Assembly (NCBI GenBank): GCA_035610365.1 | Contig: CM069435.1 | Coordinates: 15,861,123 to 15,925,122 of the forward strand | Origin: Aquatica leii | Lineage: Eukaryota > Arthropoda > Insecta > Coleoptera > Lampyridae | Direction of reading: 5' to 3' | Length of the DNA: 64,000 bases | In this document: positions 22,150-33,429 of the stretch, in pieces | Layout: each line of letters opens with the position of its first letter | Position numbering within the stretch: position 1 is the stretch's first letter | Program-made: the position numbers and the translations under genes | The notes under the pieces: model-generated | What the model was told of the DNA's origin: nothing | Databases searched by the model: none | The model's input: only the letters and a program-made list of their open reading frames with translations

Positions 22150-22850
22150 TTCAGCCACATCAAACTGTAGGTATTGTGGCTCAGTTGTTTATTTTTAACC
22201 AAATCATGGCTTTTTCATAATACACTTTAAGTGGTCCCAAAAATGTGTTGTCAAGCGGCTGAGGTTTATGAGTCGAGTATGGCAGCAGAGATACGATGCA
22301 GACATGATTTCTTCTAGCTACTTTTATTATGTTCAAATTCGATGTGTGTCTGTAATGCCCATTCAATATGAGCACCACTAAAAATTCTTCAGTTGATTGA
22401 AGTAATTGAATCACGTGGTAAATACATTTTGTTAGATCTAGCTACTAGAATGAGCTGCGTAGATAGATACGAGTTTGCCCTGCTGCATTTAATGCTATAA
22501 CTGCAATAATTAATAAACCCCTCTCAGTTGATGTTATTGAGACCAACTGGCGTTTAATTTTTCTTGCAATAACTTTAAGTAATTTACTTGGAGAACACAA
22601 AAACCAGTTTTGTCCAAGTTAAACACTCTGTGTGGTCCAAAGTTGTGTTTCTCATACAGTACTTCAACGTTGTTAAAAATGTGGTGACATTTTCCTTATT
22701 AAATCATAGAGAGTGTGCGAAAATGAAATGCTAATTACGTATAGTCACTTCTTCCTTATACCGCTTTAAGAAAAGGTTCAAGCAACTGCAACCGGCAATA
22801 TTCTACATAAGTCCAGAAAACTATGCTATTTTAAGAATATAGTGAATTAA
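22150..22850 (-). pseudogene. pogo-like transposase relic
   Basis: The minus strand reads a first-Asp box FNLDKTGF (about 22610), then IALNAAGQTR-like sequence, then EEFLVVLILNGHYRHTSNLN (DGHYSHT in active relatives, with Asn here in place of Asp), then SLLPYSTHKPQPLDNTFLGP with the third Asp kept. The order matches the DDE domain of pogo/Tigger proteins. The frame shifts several times, and it is a different element from the pogo copy at 1702-3857. Termini were not found. Confidence 0.75.
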
Positions 22851-23319
22851 TTCTTTTTTTAAGTCATTCCTAAGAACTTATTTTTGGCTCAGTTTGGTAC
22901 TAACAATGTTGCTGGTATAAAGGTTATGTAACCTCCGTTGAATTTTTTTGCATATTATATGACAAAACCTCGTATCTACGATCGTTTTAATTTGACGTTT
23001 GCATTTATTCAAGCTTTGAATGTTGTTAGTTAATTCGTTTGACCTATTTCAAATCATCTTTGTGATTTCGAATTTTTAAGAAATTATGTGTTCAAATAAT
23101 TTATGGTTTTAAGTTGTTAAAACAACCGTTTGTAGAATTTTTGTGTGATTAAATTCAGATTGCATTATAATTTATAGCTTCCACTATCATTTCTTATTTA
23201 GTTTCTGAAATACAAGTAATTTGATATTTTTGTAGATTGGTTTATATATATATATTTATCTGTTATGTGCAAAATGCCAAAACTGGTCAATTTTGGTTCT
23301 GAGTGGGACACTTAAAAAG
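22851..23319. other. AT-rich spacer
   Basis: About 470 bp of AT-rich DNA between the pogo relic and the BEL/Pao LTR. It includes a short TA repeat near 23247. No gene is recognised. Confidence 0.5.
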
Positions 23320-23439
23320 TGTCGCGCCAACAAAGAGCTACCAGTTCAAATGCGGCATCGACGGTTCGATAAATAAAATGAAACTTAGTACGCGAACAAA
23401 ACATACACAAAAGTACTGATATAATTACAGTCTCTGACA
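23320..23439 (-). repeat. BEL/Pao 3' LTR
   Basis: Shares GCTACCAGTTCAAATGCGGC and CTGATATAATTACAGTCTCT with the opposite LTR. It is shorter than its partner at 28155-28449. Confidence 0.8.
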
Positions 23440-23558
23440 TTCTCCCACCTGAGGAATGTTTTGAGAAAACAAAATGTTCCTCAAACTAAACATGTAATAC
23501 AAAAGCCAAGTATTATACAAGTAGGTACATAACCAGATACTGATTACTAACACTACGA

Positions 23559-24560
23559 TTAAAGAAAACGTCGCGGTACTATACAAACACAACTACTTTG
23601 CGTCGCCGGTAAAATTTCCACGATTTGACCAACTGGCCAGTTTAAACGTTTGTTGTTATTGTCGCCGACAAGCACCAATTCGGCAATCACAATTTGACGA
23701 TCAGTCTTTTTGTCACACAAAAGCTTCAATTGTCCAAAGTACTCGATACGAAATCGAACCCGAAGTTCTTCCCGTAAAGCTTGAATTTTACGCACCCTCA
23801 GACACAATGAAGCATTGTCTATAGCGTCACAATCCGGTAAACCACACTCTATTTGCTCGTGCAAAAACATCTACAGACTTAACGCGACTAACTCTTTAGG
23901 GTCCTCTGAAAGGTAAGTTAAGGGTCTCGCATTAACAACTGTTTCGCACTCGCAAACCAGAAAAATAAGTCTTCATGGCTGAATCTCGCGCGACCCAGTA
24001 CTTTTCGTAATAGTTGTTTCAACACTCCAATTAAACGTTCCCAGAACCCTCCTCATTACGCCGCTGTGGGTGGATTAAATCGCCAGCGAATGCGCTGGAC
24101 GGACGTATCACGCAAGATCAAGTCCCAATCTAGAAGCAATAAGGCATTCTCGGTGCCTACAAAGTTCGTCCCATTGTCACTGTAGACTGTTCGAGGCCTA
24201 CCCCGACGAGACACAAAACGACGTAAAGCCTGTAGAAAACTCGGAGTGGACAGGGAGGTCGTCAGCTCCAAATGAACCGCTCGGAACACAGCGCACGTAA
24301 ACAAACATATCCAAACCTTATCGACATTTTTTAGGTACAACGGTCCTGCAAAATCCACTCTCGTCACTTCAAAGGGAGCTACATCACGAACCCTGTCTAA
24401 TGGTAATGGCGGAGATTAGACACCCTAGATCTTAATCGAATAAGGCCTTGCTCGTCGCTAAAAGGATCAAGACCACTAATTCTCTTGTCCTCCTTACCAG
24501 AAAACGCTTCCTTTTGCACCAATCTGAAAATGAACGTCTCTGCCGCGTCTTGTTCTTCAA
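23559..24560 (-). pseudogene. BEL/Pao integrase and C-terminal domain
   Basis: The minus strand reads TRVDFAGPLYLKN, then RAVHLELTTSLSTPSFLQA, then TVYSDNGTNFVGTE, the D,D part of a BEL/Pao integrase (24367-24056). The C-terminal domain typical of Pao elements follows at 23870-23559, with NWPVGQIVEILP. Part of a broken fossil. Confidence 0.85.
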
Positions 24561-25299
24561 AAGACAATTTACCACGCTGTTTCTGATGTGGACGCCTACA
24601 ATCTTAAACAAACCGCCGTAGCCAAGCCATCATTCGCACAGTTTTGGTATATTTAGAAAAGTAGTCTAGATGCCAAGCGCAACAGTCTCCAAAATTCAGA
24701 AGCGTAGTAACCAACTTCTTGCGCTCGCTGTTAATTTCATCTTTGTTGCAGTTTGTATTCAAGGACGGCCATCTTTCTTGTGCTTCGTATAGCCATCTGG
24801 AGCTTTTTCACCATCCAAAGAGTTGTTTAGGAGATTATCTCTTCGAGAGCAAATCAGCCGGATTTTGCATACCTGGTAAATGGCGCCATTTCTCCGCTGT
24901 AATCAAATTACGAATCTCGTTCACTCTATTCCATGCAAATACACCCCACTCTTCTTTTCGTTGAATCCACGAAACGACAGTAGCTTCCTATGTTCTCACT
25001 CACATGCGTATACAGCCGAGCACCTATAGTTACAGTCAGCAACTCCAAACGTTATATAATCATTTTCGAACTCGATTTTCTTATGGGTGCTACTCTAGCT
25101 TTGCAGCCAACAAGAAGACAAAAATTTTGGCACGCAAAACTACCCGCACAAAAACAACACAAGCATAGGCATCTTGGCACGCATCACAAAATGTATGTAT
25201 GCTCAAATCATGTGATTCCGGGTCGCCCACCAGTATACAGCAAAGTAGCAAATCCTTCATCCAACTTTTGAATGCTTCAGCCGTGACATCATCCACTGG

Positions 25300-26041
25300 C
25301 TGGTCCCAAGTAAACTCCTTCTTCCACAATCTCTGCAGCATTAACTTAGGTAGTAAAGTAGATGGGCATGTATGTCCAATCGGATCAAAAACTTTCTGTT
25401 ATGGAAAAAATCTGGCGTTTCGTAACCACCATATTATCAATGTCAAAATTCTCTTCCAAAAGGTTTGAATTTATAGTCAAAATATCTTTTCTTGGGCACC
25501 AATTCAAACCAAGGACAGGACATAGCTCAACAACCGTATCTGATCTTAAACTCTGGGTACGCTCCCACCCTCTCAGTTCGAATTTACCCTCTATCATAAT
25601 AGCAACAAACTCTTTAATAAATCTTGTAGCCGATTCCTCATCTGCCAGGCTCGTCAAAAAATTATCAACGTAGAAACTTCGACTTAACCTTTCTACAGTC
25701 TTCTTGGAATAAACAGTTTCAGCCTCATTGCATCTTTTTAAGCACAGAGATAGATAGTATTCCAACGTTGCCCCTAGCAGAAACGGGCTACTAATCAAAC
25801 CGAAGACCACGCGCTTGTGACGGAAAATGACCTCTTGGCCCTTGCAATCAATCCACAAAAATTTGAGAAACTCTCGCTCTTTCTCGTTAATACTAATTTG
25901 TAGTAAAGCTTTTCTTATATCGGACACACCTATTTTGTTTTTCCTAAATCTTAACAGCAATTTGTAGTTAGTCGACAAAGGAGGGTGGCCCTCTAACCAT
26001 GGAAGACAGACCTCATAACGCCCATCTTTATTAACATTCAC
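25300..26041 (-). pseudogene. BEL/Pao reverse transcriptase part
   Basis: The frame reads GRYEVCLPWLEGHPPLSTNY, then VIFRHKRVVFGLISSPFLLG, then RSFYVDNFLTSLADEE. The YVDN box is the BEL/Pao form of the catalytic YxDD motif. Part of a broken fossil. Confidence 0.85.
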
Positions 26042-26123
26042 GGTTTGCTAGAAGAGCTCCTTAGCTGCCACGGCTGTTTCCTCCTTGGTCCACTTATCAG
26101 AAAGTTCCTTGATTCCTGGCGCT

Positions 26124-26660
26124 TCAAGTTCCCACAATGGAAGCATTCTTCACAAATGGGTTCAAAGTGGTCATAGCGATATTAGAACGTACACTAATGT
26201 CCGGAATTTTACCCTTAAGTGTCCACCCGACGTGTGTTTCAATCGCTACTAATCCGCATAGTAGTTCTCGACGACCTTCTGTATATAAATGTCCAGCCAC
26301 GTCTGCTTCTAGCAAGAGCTCGATCGGACCAGGTTGTTGAGCATCTGATATTTGGACATTTAAGATCCGCATCTCATCGGTCCATGGTCCATAAAAAACT
26401 GGAGTTACCTCTCCACAAATCGTCAGCTGATCTAAGGCCTCGAATGTGTAAAAATACGTCCCATTGCAGATGGTGACGTCAAAGGAGTTGTGAGTGTTTA
26501 ACATCTCTGACCCACCAAACAAACAATGAACGATTTTTTCCTGACGTTTAGGTCGGTATCCTAGTTGTGTAGCAGTCTCCTGTAAGATGTAAGACCTTTC
26601 CGATCCACTATCAATCAATGCTCGAATCACTTTACAACCATTCGCTCCCTTGAAGGTCAC
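26124..26660 (-). pseudogene. BEL/Pao aspartic protease part
   Basis: The frame contains RALIDSGSERSYILQE, the active-site box of the retropepsin found in Pao elements (DUF1758), and ELLLEADVAGHLYTEGRR further on. Part of a broken fossil. Confidence 0.85.
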
Positions 26661-26699
26661 TCGTAGAGTTTACAGAAACACCTGCGTGCTGGTCCGGTT

Positions 26700-27900
26700 G
26701 GTCAATGTTTGGTCTTTTCCGGTATCACTCGAAAGCACACTGCCGTTGTCAACATGCGACTTCTCTGTATTCTTGTGGGTCGGCAGATTAAAGCCACATG
26801 TGTACGAGTGAACAAAACACATCTTAAGCGTCCCTTACATCTTTTAGATTGATGGCCTATCTTTAAACAGCGGAAACAAGACTTCTTTTCCGAAAGTGCA
26901 TCCTTTTTCTGAAAGTAAGTCATTTTCTGAGCTTTAAAACACGCTTCACTATCCTGAGACCCTGCGCAAAATACACAACCTGCAACTTCACAATTCATAA
27001 ACCCCGTAGCTGTCGGACCTTCAAAAAATGTTTTTTTTAAATGGCCCCATTTTGGTAGACGACGGTCATTCTGACAAACCAAACCAGTCAGTCGCTAAGG
27101 CTATCCGCTGCTCGTTCTCTACCTCCTGTCTAAGAAAAAGCATCAACTTCTTAAGTCGAGCTTCTAGGCGAGATGAAGTTTCTTCAGAATCCGCAAAACC
27201 GTTAAACGTCGCAGAACGTTGCCAAACTCTCAGTAACTCATTCGGTAAACACGATTCTATTAGTGGAAATACCATAGCCGAACATTTGTCAGAGATTATG
27301 CTCAAGGTTTCGAGTGCTCATAACTGGGTCTCAATTTGATCATAAAGAGTGGCAATATCCATTTTTTGTTTTGAAGTAGATCTAGTTAAAATAATCTTCA
27401 ACAGCTCTCTCACATATATTTCGTTCTGAAGATCTTCCCTACCAAATCTGCTTTGCATAGTCTCTACTATTTTTTCGTAATTTTCACTCATGGCTGGGTA
27501 GTTTTCGACTAATTGCCATGCCCTACTCCCCGGTACCGTAGCTTGTACTAAATACTCTATTTTCTCCTGATTATCAATAGTATCATCTTCATGTACCTTT
27601 CTGAACTGGGCTCAGAAGGCCAACCAGTCTTTGACGCTACCATCATAGTATTTGAATTCTATTCGAGGTAATTTAAATTTTCGCCTACTTGTGGTTTCCC
27701 GAACATTTGACCTGTATGTTCCTGTGCGGTGCGAACCGGTGCCTTCTGTTGCTCAATCTTCAGTTAACCGGTTGTACTTCACCTTTAATCCAGTGAATCT
27801 CTTTAAATACGGTCCTCCACATCAGCCTCAAGTTCCCACGCAACTTCGATATATTCACGATCAAGCTTATCGACACTAAAAAGCGCTTTAAGTTCGTTTG
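26700..27900 (-). pseudogene. BEL/Pao gag part with zinc knuckles
   Basis: The 3' portion has CEVAGCVFCAG and CFRCLKIGHQSKRCKGRLRC, the C-terminal zinc knuckles. Upstream frames (27305-27066 and beyond) match the helical gag region of Pao elements. The 5' end of the coding part is near 27960. Part of a broken fossil. Confidence 0.75.
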
Positions 27901-28154
27901 CCGCTTTCGTAAACGAAGTCCGTAGCGCTTTCCTACTTTTCTTTTTAATTTTGATTTTGTTAGCCATCTCAAACCTGGTTCTAAACCATCGAACGTTTTA
28001 AAATGGCAAATACAACACATAACTCGGTAAAAGTTTGCCGGTAGGAAATCGAAATTGACACACACTTTTGTCCCTGATCAGTTTAATCACTTCACTGTTA
28101 ATCACAAACTATTCTTGGAAAAACACCCTACCCTGTCACGGTCGCCAGCTTTTA

Positions 28155-28449
28155 TGTCGCGTCAAAAGGGCTACCAGTTCAAATGCGGCATCGACGGTTC
28201 GATGAATAAAATAAAACTTGGTACGCGAATAAAACATACACAGTTCTCAGTACAAAACTATAACACACACACAAAAACCCTCTAAAAAAACGCGGCAATC
28301 CCATTCCGCCCAAAATTCATACACATTAACCTTACTACTAAAAGTAACAATAAACGAAAACCACAGAGTGAAACTAAACCTAGAATTGACATGTTGCGAC
28401 GGTGTCGCATTGCACTATTAAAACTACTGATATAATTACAGTCTCTGAC
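28155..28449 (-). repeat. BEL/Pao 5' LTR
   Basis: The 295 bp partner of the repeat at 23320. The adjacent tRNA-Arg type primer-binding site (28132-28147) supports its assignment as the 5' LTR on the minus strand. Confidence 0.8.
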
Positions 28450-28689
28450 GATGAGTATAGTTTTAGACTTGCAAATGCATGCCCTTCGTCGGGGCTGGAA
28501 CCCCTTTAAAAACATAAAATGGGAAGAAGGGTTAAAAAATGTCTTTTTTAAAATCTTCTTTTAACCTCTGTTAAACTGTGTAATAGTTTTTTTTTCTACG
28601 ATTAGTTTTGGTAACAGATTGTTAAATGAAATGACTCAGATTGAGGTAATAGACCGTATTACTGCGCCAGACTGCTGAAACTACTAAGT

Positions 28690-29095
28690 TTTCATGTTCC
28701 TCAGTTCGTAAGAATTTGGTAAAGATGATTACGACAGACGAATAGAGTTTTGTGAGACTATATCGAATTTAGTCACTGCAAACCCAAACTTTGTAAGACA
28801 CAGCTGCTACAGTGAGGAATGTAGCCTTACTTTACATAACTCCGTTAATGATGAGAATGATGAGAACCACGATTTTGTCAGAATAGGGCATACTCAAGCT
28901 TCCCAAAAACTGAATGTTTGGGCAGGGACTTTTGGAGATGCTGTTATTGGGCCCATATTCATAAATGAAACACTAACTGGTGACATTTGTTGAATATGTT
29001 AGAAAACATTGTAGATGTTAGACGAAAATGAGTTTTTCTTTCAACAAGATGGAGCTCCATCACATTCTGCCAAAAGAGTCGTAATGAAAAAAGTA
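28690..29095 (+). pseudogene. mariner/IS630-type transposase relic
   Basis: One frame reads RIEFCETISNLVTANPNFV, then LNVWAGTFGDAVIGPIF, then FFQQDGAPSHSAKR, which carries the second catalytic Asp. This is the middle of the DDE domain of insect IS630-Tc1-mariner proteins. The region is interrupted by stops and the ends are missing. It lies directly upstream of the first visible phosphatase exon. Confidence 0.75.
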
Positions 29096-29299
29096 TTTAA
29101 GACTACTATAATTATTCTATGAACAGCAACGTAGTGAATATTTTTATCTTGTCATTGTCACGACATTTTCCTACCCAGAAAAACTGATTGTTGAAACTGA
29201 ATAACATAATTTAGTTAGTAGCCAAGAATTTGTTTTTTATACAAAATTACCACAATGATGTAGTATAAATAGTTACACGATTTTCTATTTTTGTTTCAG

Positions 29300-29424
29300 G
29301 ATAAGCACTACTTATGTGTTATGGCTTCAGATTCACCAGATCAAAATTTATCTCAATACTTTTCATTGTGCAACGATTTTATTCATGCTGCACGTTTGCG
29401 AGATGGAAACGTCCTTATACACTG
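29300..29424 (+). CDS. DUSP22/15-like phosphatase, internal exon 1 of those visible
   Basis: The exon follows TTTTTGTTTCAG and reads DKHYLCVMASDSPDQNLSQY and on to GNVLIH. It covers the part of a small dual-specificity phosphatase holding the general-acid Asp and the histidine before the catalytic cysteine. It closely parallels human DUSP22 (JSP1), where YLCIPAADSPSQNL and CLVHCLAG occur. The donor TG/GTAAGC leaves phase 2, so the catalytic Cys codon is split by the next intron. The exon or exons encoding the N-terminus (LPGLYxGN in relatives) were not found in the window and should lie upstream, perhaps beyond the transposons. Confidence 0.9.
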
Positions 29425-29669
29425 GTAAGCAGTTTTTTATATATTTTTTTACAATAATTAGAAATCGGAGTTGATCTTGAAAATATTGCTTTGTACAAAA
29501 AAACTTTGAGTTTTGGTCAGTACTTTCAAACCCATCCACGTTGCTATACGTGGTGCTATACTTTTGTTTTTTATTGTCACTGTTGCCTGAAAAAGAACGT
29601 AGATTACATACATGAGTTTGTGAGTTACACCGTTTACTCAAAAAAAAATTATTTAAAATTTTGTTACAG

Positions 29670-29841
29670 TCTTGCTGGAATGTCACGTAGTGTAACAGTA
29701 GCCGTAGCATATATAATGTCCGCAACAAACTTATCATGGAAGGAAGCGCTGAAAGTTGTAAGAGCCGGACGTGCAGTTGCAAACCCAAATTTAGGTTTTC
29801 AAAAACAACTACAAGAGTTTGAAACGTTAAGAATAATCGAG
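29670..29841 (+). CDS. DUSP22/15-like phosphatase, P-loop exon
   Basis: The acceptor TTTTGTTACAG precedes a T that completes the catalytic cysteine codon. With the previous exon the active site reads HCLAGMSRS, the HCxxGxxRS loop of cysteine phosphatases. It continues VTVAVAYIMSATNLSWKEAL and VRAGRAVANPNLGFQKQLQE, nearly the same words as human DUSP22/15. The donor GAG/GTGAGA is phase 0. Retaining the intron would add a short tail ending near 29945. The family dephosphorylates Ser/Thr and Tyr and modulates JNK signalling in vertebrates; the role in this species is inferred. Confidence 0.93.
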
Positions 29842-30900
29842 GTGAGAAAATTAATTGTACCAATATTTCTTTTATTAAAAATAATTGCATTCAGTCTTAA
29901 AGATAGAATAACAGCTGCAAAGAAAACACGAGAAACCGTAAATTAAACGTATATACAAAGAAAATATGAATTATGGATTAGGCCAAATGATGATATATAT
30001 TAAATTTTTATTTTCGAACTTTTATGTTTGTTATTAGCATTGAAAGAGATTTTCGTTTCTCAACCTTCAGCGACCTTTACGTTTACTTTGAATAATTGTA
30101 AACGCACGTAAAAATATTGCTATTATTATTGATCTCATCTATTTGCGTCTCATCAGTTTATTATTGTGTTGTAATAGTTCCTAAACTTTGATAAACATGA
30201 ACAAAACGTAGAATTTAATAAAACATCTGCAGAATGACGGTCAACTGCCATGAGATTTTGAATATACTGTACCTGTTTTTTGTGAACAAATTTATTGACG
30301 ATGTTTGCTCATTTCTCAGACGTGTTTTCCAGTGGCACCTTGTGCAAAATATGATTTTATTATGACGCTGGTTGTTATTCTAACCCTTGTCATTCTATTC
30401 TGTTTATTAAGTTTTTTCTACCATTTTTTTTAGTTTTTGATTAAAATCATTCAGTATTTTCTAAAACGCTTTTTTCTACTTTTAATAATTTACATTAATA
30501 TTCATGCACTGTGTAGCAAACACAATTATTTATAAGCATAAGGCACTTTATTGCTAACGGTCTCTGTGTCTTATCGATTGACGTAACCGTATCCTTGATT
30601 GCACTCTCGTAAATCGGTGGTTAAATAAGGCAGCATAAATACCTTGATTTTTGATGAAGAAAGTTGTCCATCGTGGTAATTCACTCGAGATAAAAATCCT
30701 ATGAGCTTTCCGGTACTGATAATTTGCACGAAACTCAAAAAAAAGCTAATTGGTATCATTAGTAGAAAACCTAAAAGCACAATTAAAATGTATTCAGTGA
30801 ACGCAAAAGACAGGAATACACAAGCTGGGAGCTAAAATTATGAAACGTGTAGCACTCAAACCCACGTGTGTATGAAAATTTTCACAAACTTTTAATATAC
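29842..30900 (+). other. Start of the 20 kb phosphatase intron
   Basis: The region between the P-loop exon donor and the Gypsy copy 2 LTR. Mostly AT-rich. It contains one minus-strand frame (30780-30571) of 69 residues with a hydrophobic segment LLGFLLMIPISFFLSFVQII and then a soluble part ending QGYGYVNR. The frame is preceded by TGTGCTTTTAG, which looks like a splice acceptor. I do not recognise the protein; it may be an antisense exon or chance. Confidence 0.35.
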
Positions 30901-31319
30901 TGAAACGTTCGAGAAGTTAGTCGAGAGCCTTCGCCAGGTTTTCTAGAACGTTCACCGAAGGATGTGGAACATACGGGAACGTTTTGCCAAAATTTATAAA
31001 TGCCGTGCAAACAAATCCGAGGTCAGTTATTTTCGTAATTCGAAGACGGCAGTGTTGAGAAGATTATTCAAGTATAAATAAATAAGTGATTAACGCGTGT
31101 TATAAATAAATCTACAAAGTACGTGACTTTAACGTAAACAATAAGAGTTAAACAAGTGTGTGAAGTTATCCGCGGACTTTATCTTATCTTCGTGTAAGTG
31201 ATATTAATTAGTGAGAGTGCTTTTATTAAATATCCTTAGATTAAATTAATTCGGTTAGTTATAAACATGTATATATTTGTAGTATAAGAAAATTCTAAAA
31301 TAATAAAAGAAAAGTTTCA
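30901..31319 (+). repeat. Gypsy family A copy 2, 5' LTR
   Basis: 419 bp, TG...CA ends. Shares AGAAGATTATTC, TAACGCGTGT, CCGCGGACTTTATCTTATCT and AATTCGGTTAGTTATAAAC with the 3' LTR and the solo LTR at 6121-6525. Confidence 0.85.
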
Positions 31320-31539
31320 CGAAAATTCGCAGAAAATGGAAGAAAATTCTAAAAATAGAAGAAAAATTGTTGGAAAACTCTAGAAGTTTAACAAAAAAAA
31401 TGCGAACGAGCATAGAAAATCAAATTAAAATCGTTCCAGAAGAAACCTAAGCAGATATGTTAAACTTAAAAGAAGACAAGAAGACAAAATAAAACTGCTA
31501 GAAGAAAGAATGAACCAAATGAATTGTCACGGTGGAGGA

Positions 31540-32275
31540 AGCGTCACGAGCAAATAATGGACCATCGGGAAGAAACCACTCACAAGTTTAAGGTTGTATC
31601 GCCAAATTTTGATGGTGAAGTTCTATGGTCAAGCTACTACAAGCAGTTTGAAGCCGCAGCTACAGCTAATAGTTGAAGTAACAAGCAGAAAGCGACGTTT
31701 TTAATAGTGTCCTTACGCGGAGAAGCCCTTGAAATCTTACAAACTGTTCCTAACCACTTGCAAGAAAATTACGAACTTTTAATTTCACGATTAGAAATAA
31801 GATATGGAGATGCTCATCTTCAACAAGTGTATCAAGCTCAAATTAAAAGTCGGGTTCAGAAAGCTGCCGAAAGTCTTCAAGAGTTTGAGGCTGACATCGC
31901 CAGATTAACACGGCTTGCTTATCCTACAGCACCAGATACCTTCTTGGAGCAGTTGGCTATTCAAACCTTTGTAGACGGCCTCCGAGACAACGAAACGCAG
32001 CAGACTCTCCGGCTAGCTCGACCGAAGACATTGGATGACGCTTTAGTACATGCTTTGGAGTTTGAAGCAGCAAAACAAGCATCGCAACGTGATGTTCATA
32101 GACTCTGCTGTGCTGCAGAAGTACCCGCGCAGACACTGGAAAGCACCGAGGAGATAGCGCGACGAATACTTCGGGAAAGAGGAGTGACAACTTTGAACTG
32201 CGGTGAAATAGGCCATGTACGATGGCATCGTACTAAACCTAAGAAGAGGTCAAAAAGAGCGCTCTAAAATCTGGA
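31540..32275 (+). pseudogene. Gypsy family A gag part
   Basis: The frame reads FKVVSPNFDGEVLWSSYYKQ and LRGEALEILQTVPNHLQENY, then LISRLEIRYGDAHLQQVYQA, the capsid pattern of a Ty3/Gypsy clade. Part of a broken fossil. The same words recur in copy 3 near 36770. Confidence 0.85.
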
Positions 32276-33408
32276 ACGAGGCAAAGAGACAAAAGGTAAT
32301 CTCGTCTAGTCAGGCTCCGGAGATTACAATTCGAATGGTGTCGCCTAGGGAGCAATTGCATAGCGTTTATCTCGATGGTAAGATGAATGGAAGAAGTGTT
32401 CAGTTACTGGTTGACACTGGAGCGACGAAGACTATCATTCGTCCTGACATGTTATTCGAAATCGAGAAGACATCATCAGTAACAGTACGACTTCGAACGG
32501 CGACGGGCGAAGAAATACCTACTCACGGACAAGTCAAATTAACCATTGGTCTAGGAAATACAGTACTCGAGTATCTGGTAGCCGACATCACGGAAGAAGT
32601 TATCCTGGAAATGGACGTGATAAAGAAGTATGGGTTCCATTTAGATATCAAGAACGATGTCCTAAAGATTGACAATAAAAAATTTTCGTCAGAAAAGGCA
32701 GCCGTGCGAGTCTTATTGAGTGAAGACGTGATTCTGCCTGCAAGGACGGAAAGTGTGGTGATGGCACGCCTGGATGGAAATCTCCGAGAAGGCTACATAC
32801 GCGCGATTGAACCAATGGAGGGCGGCTTAGTTGAAAAGGGACTACTCGTTGGCAGAACTTTAGTACTAGTAAAAAACACAATGCCAGTAAGGATCTTAAA
32901 CATCAACTCAGATCATGTAACGTTGAAAAAGAACACCGTGGTAGGCCAATGCACGCTAGTATTACAAATTGTGAGATGCGTGAAGTCGAACGAAGATACG
33001 TCGCCAAAGAAGTGTCCACAACATCTATTGGACATTCTTACCACCAAATGCCAAAACCTCAGCCAAGACCAGCTGGCTAAAGTTAAAGTGTTGATCCAAG
33101 AGTATCAAGATGTGTTTGCGGTAGAGAGTGGCTTCAAAAGAAGAACTAACGTGCTGAAACATAAAATTAATACCGAAGACGCTCGAACGATACGACAACA
33201 TCCACGCAGACTTTCCATGGCAAAAAGAGAGGAAGCCGAACAAATAATTACGGATATGAAGAGAGAAGGTGTGAAACCTTCAAGTAGCCCATGGGCATTC
33301 CAAGTGGTACTCGTAAAGAAGAAGGATGTATCAACGAGGTTTTGGGTAGACTACAGGCAGCTTAAACGACGTGACCAAAAAGGACAGCTACCTTTTACCA
33401 AGAATTGA
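32215..33408 (+). pseudogene. Gypsy family A protease and start of RT
   Basis: A long frame with the retropepsin active site LLVDTGATKTIIRPDM near 32405, a linker of about 200 residues, and the beginning of reverse transcriptase, SSPWAFQVVLVKKKD (near 33285). Part of a broken fossil; the RT is incomplete in this copy. Confidence 0.85.
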
Positions 33409-33429
33409 CGATACTCTGTTCTTGCGTTG

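Larger units (their letters stand above)
23320..28449 (-). mobile_element. BEL/Pao LTR retrotransposon (broken fossil)
   Basis: This is a 5.1 kb element on the minus strand with related end repeats at 23320-23439 (3' LTR) and 28155-28449 (5' LTR). Both begin TGTCGCG on +, and their outer ends read CAGTCTCTGAC. Directly inside the 5' LTR the minus strand has TGGCGACCGTGACAGG, the primer-binding site matching tRNA-Arg used by many insect elements. Parts in order are gag, zinc knuckles, protease, RT, integrase and the integrase C-terminal domain. It is broken by several changes. The LTRs differ in length and sequence, so it is an old insertion. Confidence 0.9.

Noticed and set aside
23247-23262. 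Short TA repeat near the BEL/Pao element
   Set aside because: Only a few units; unremarkable in DNA this AT-rich.
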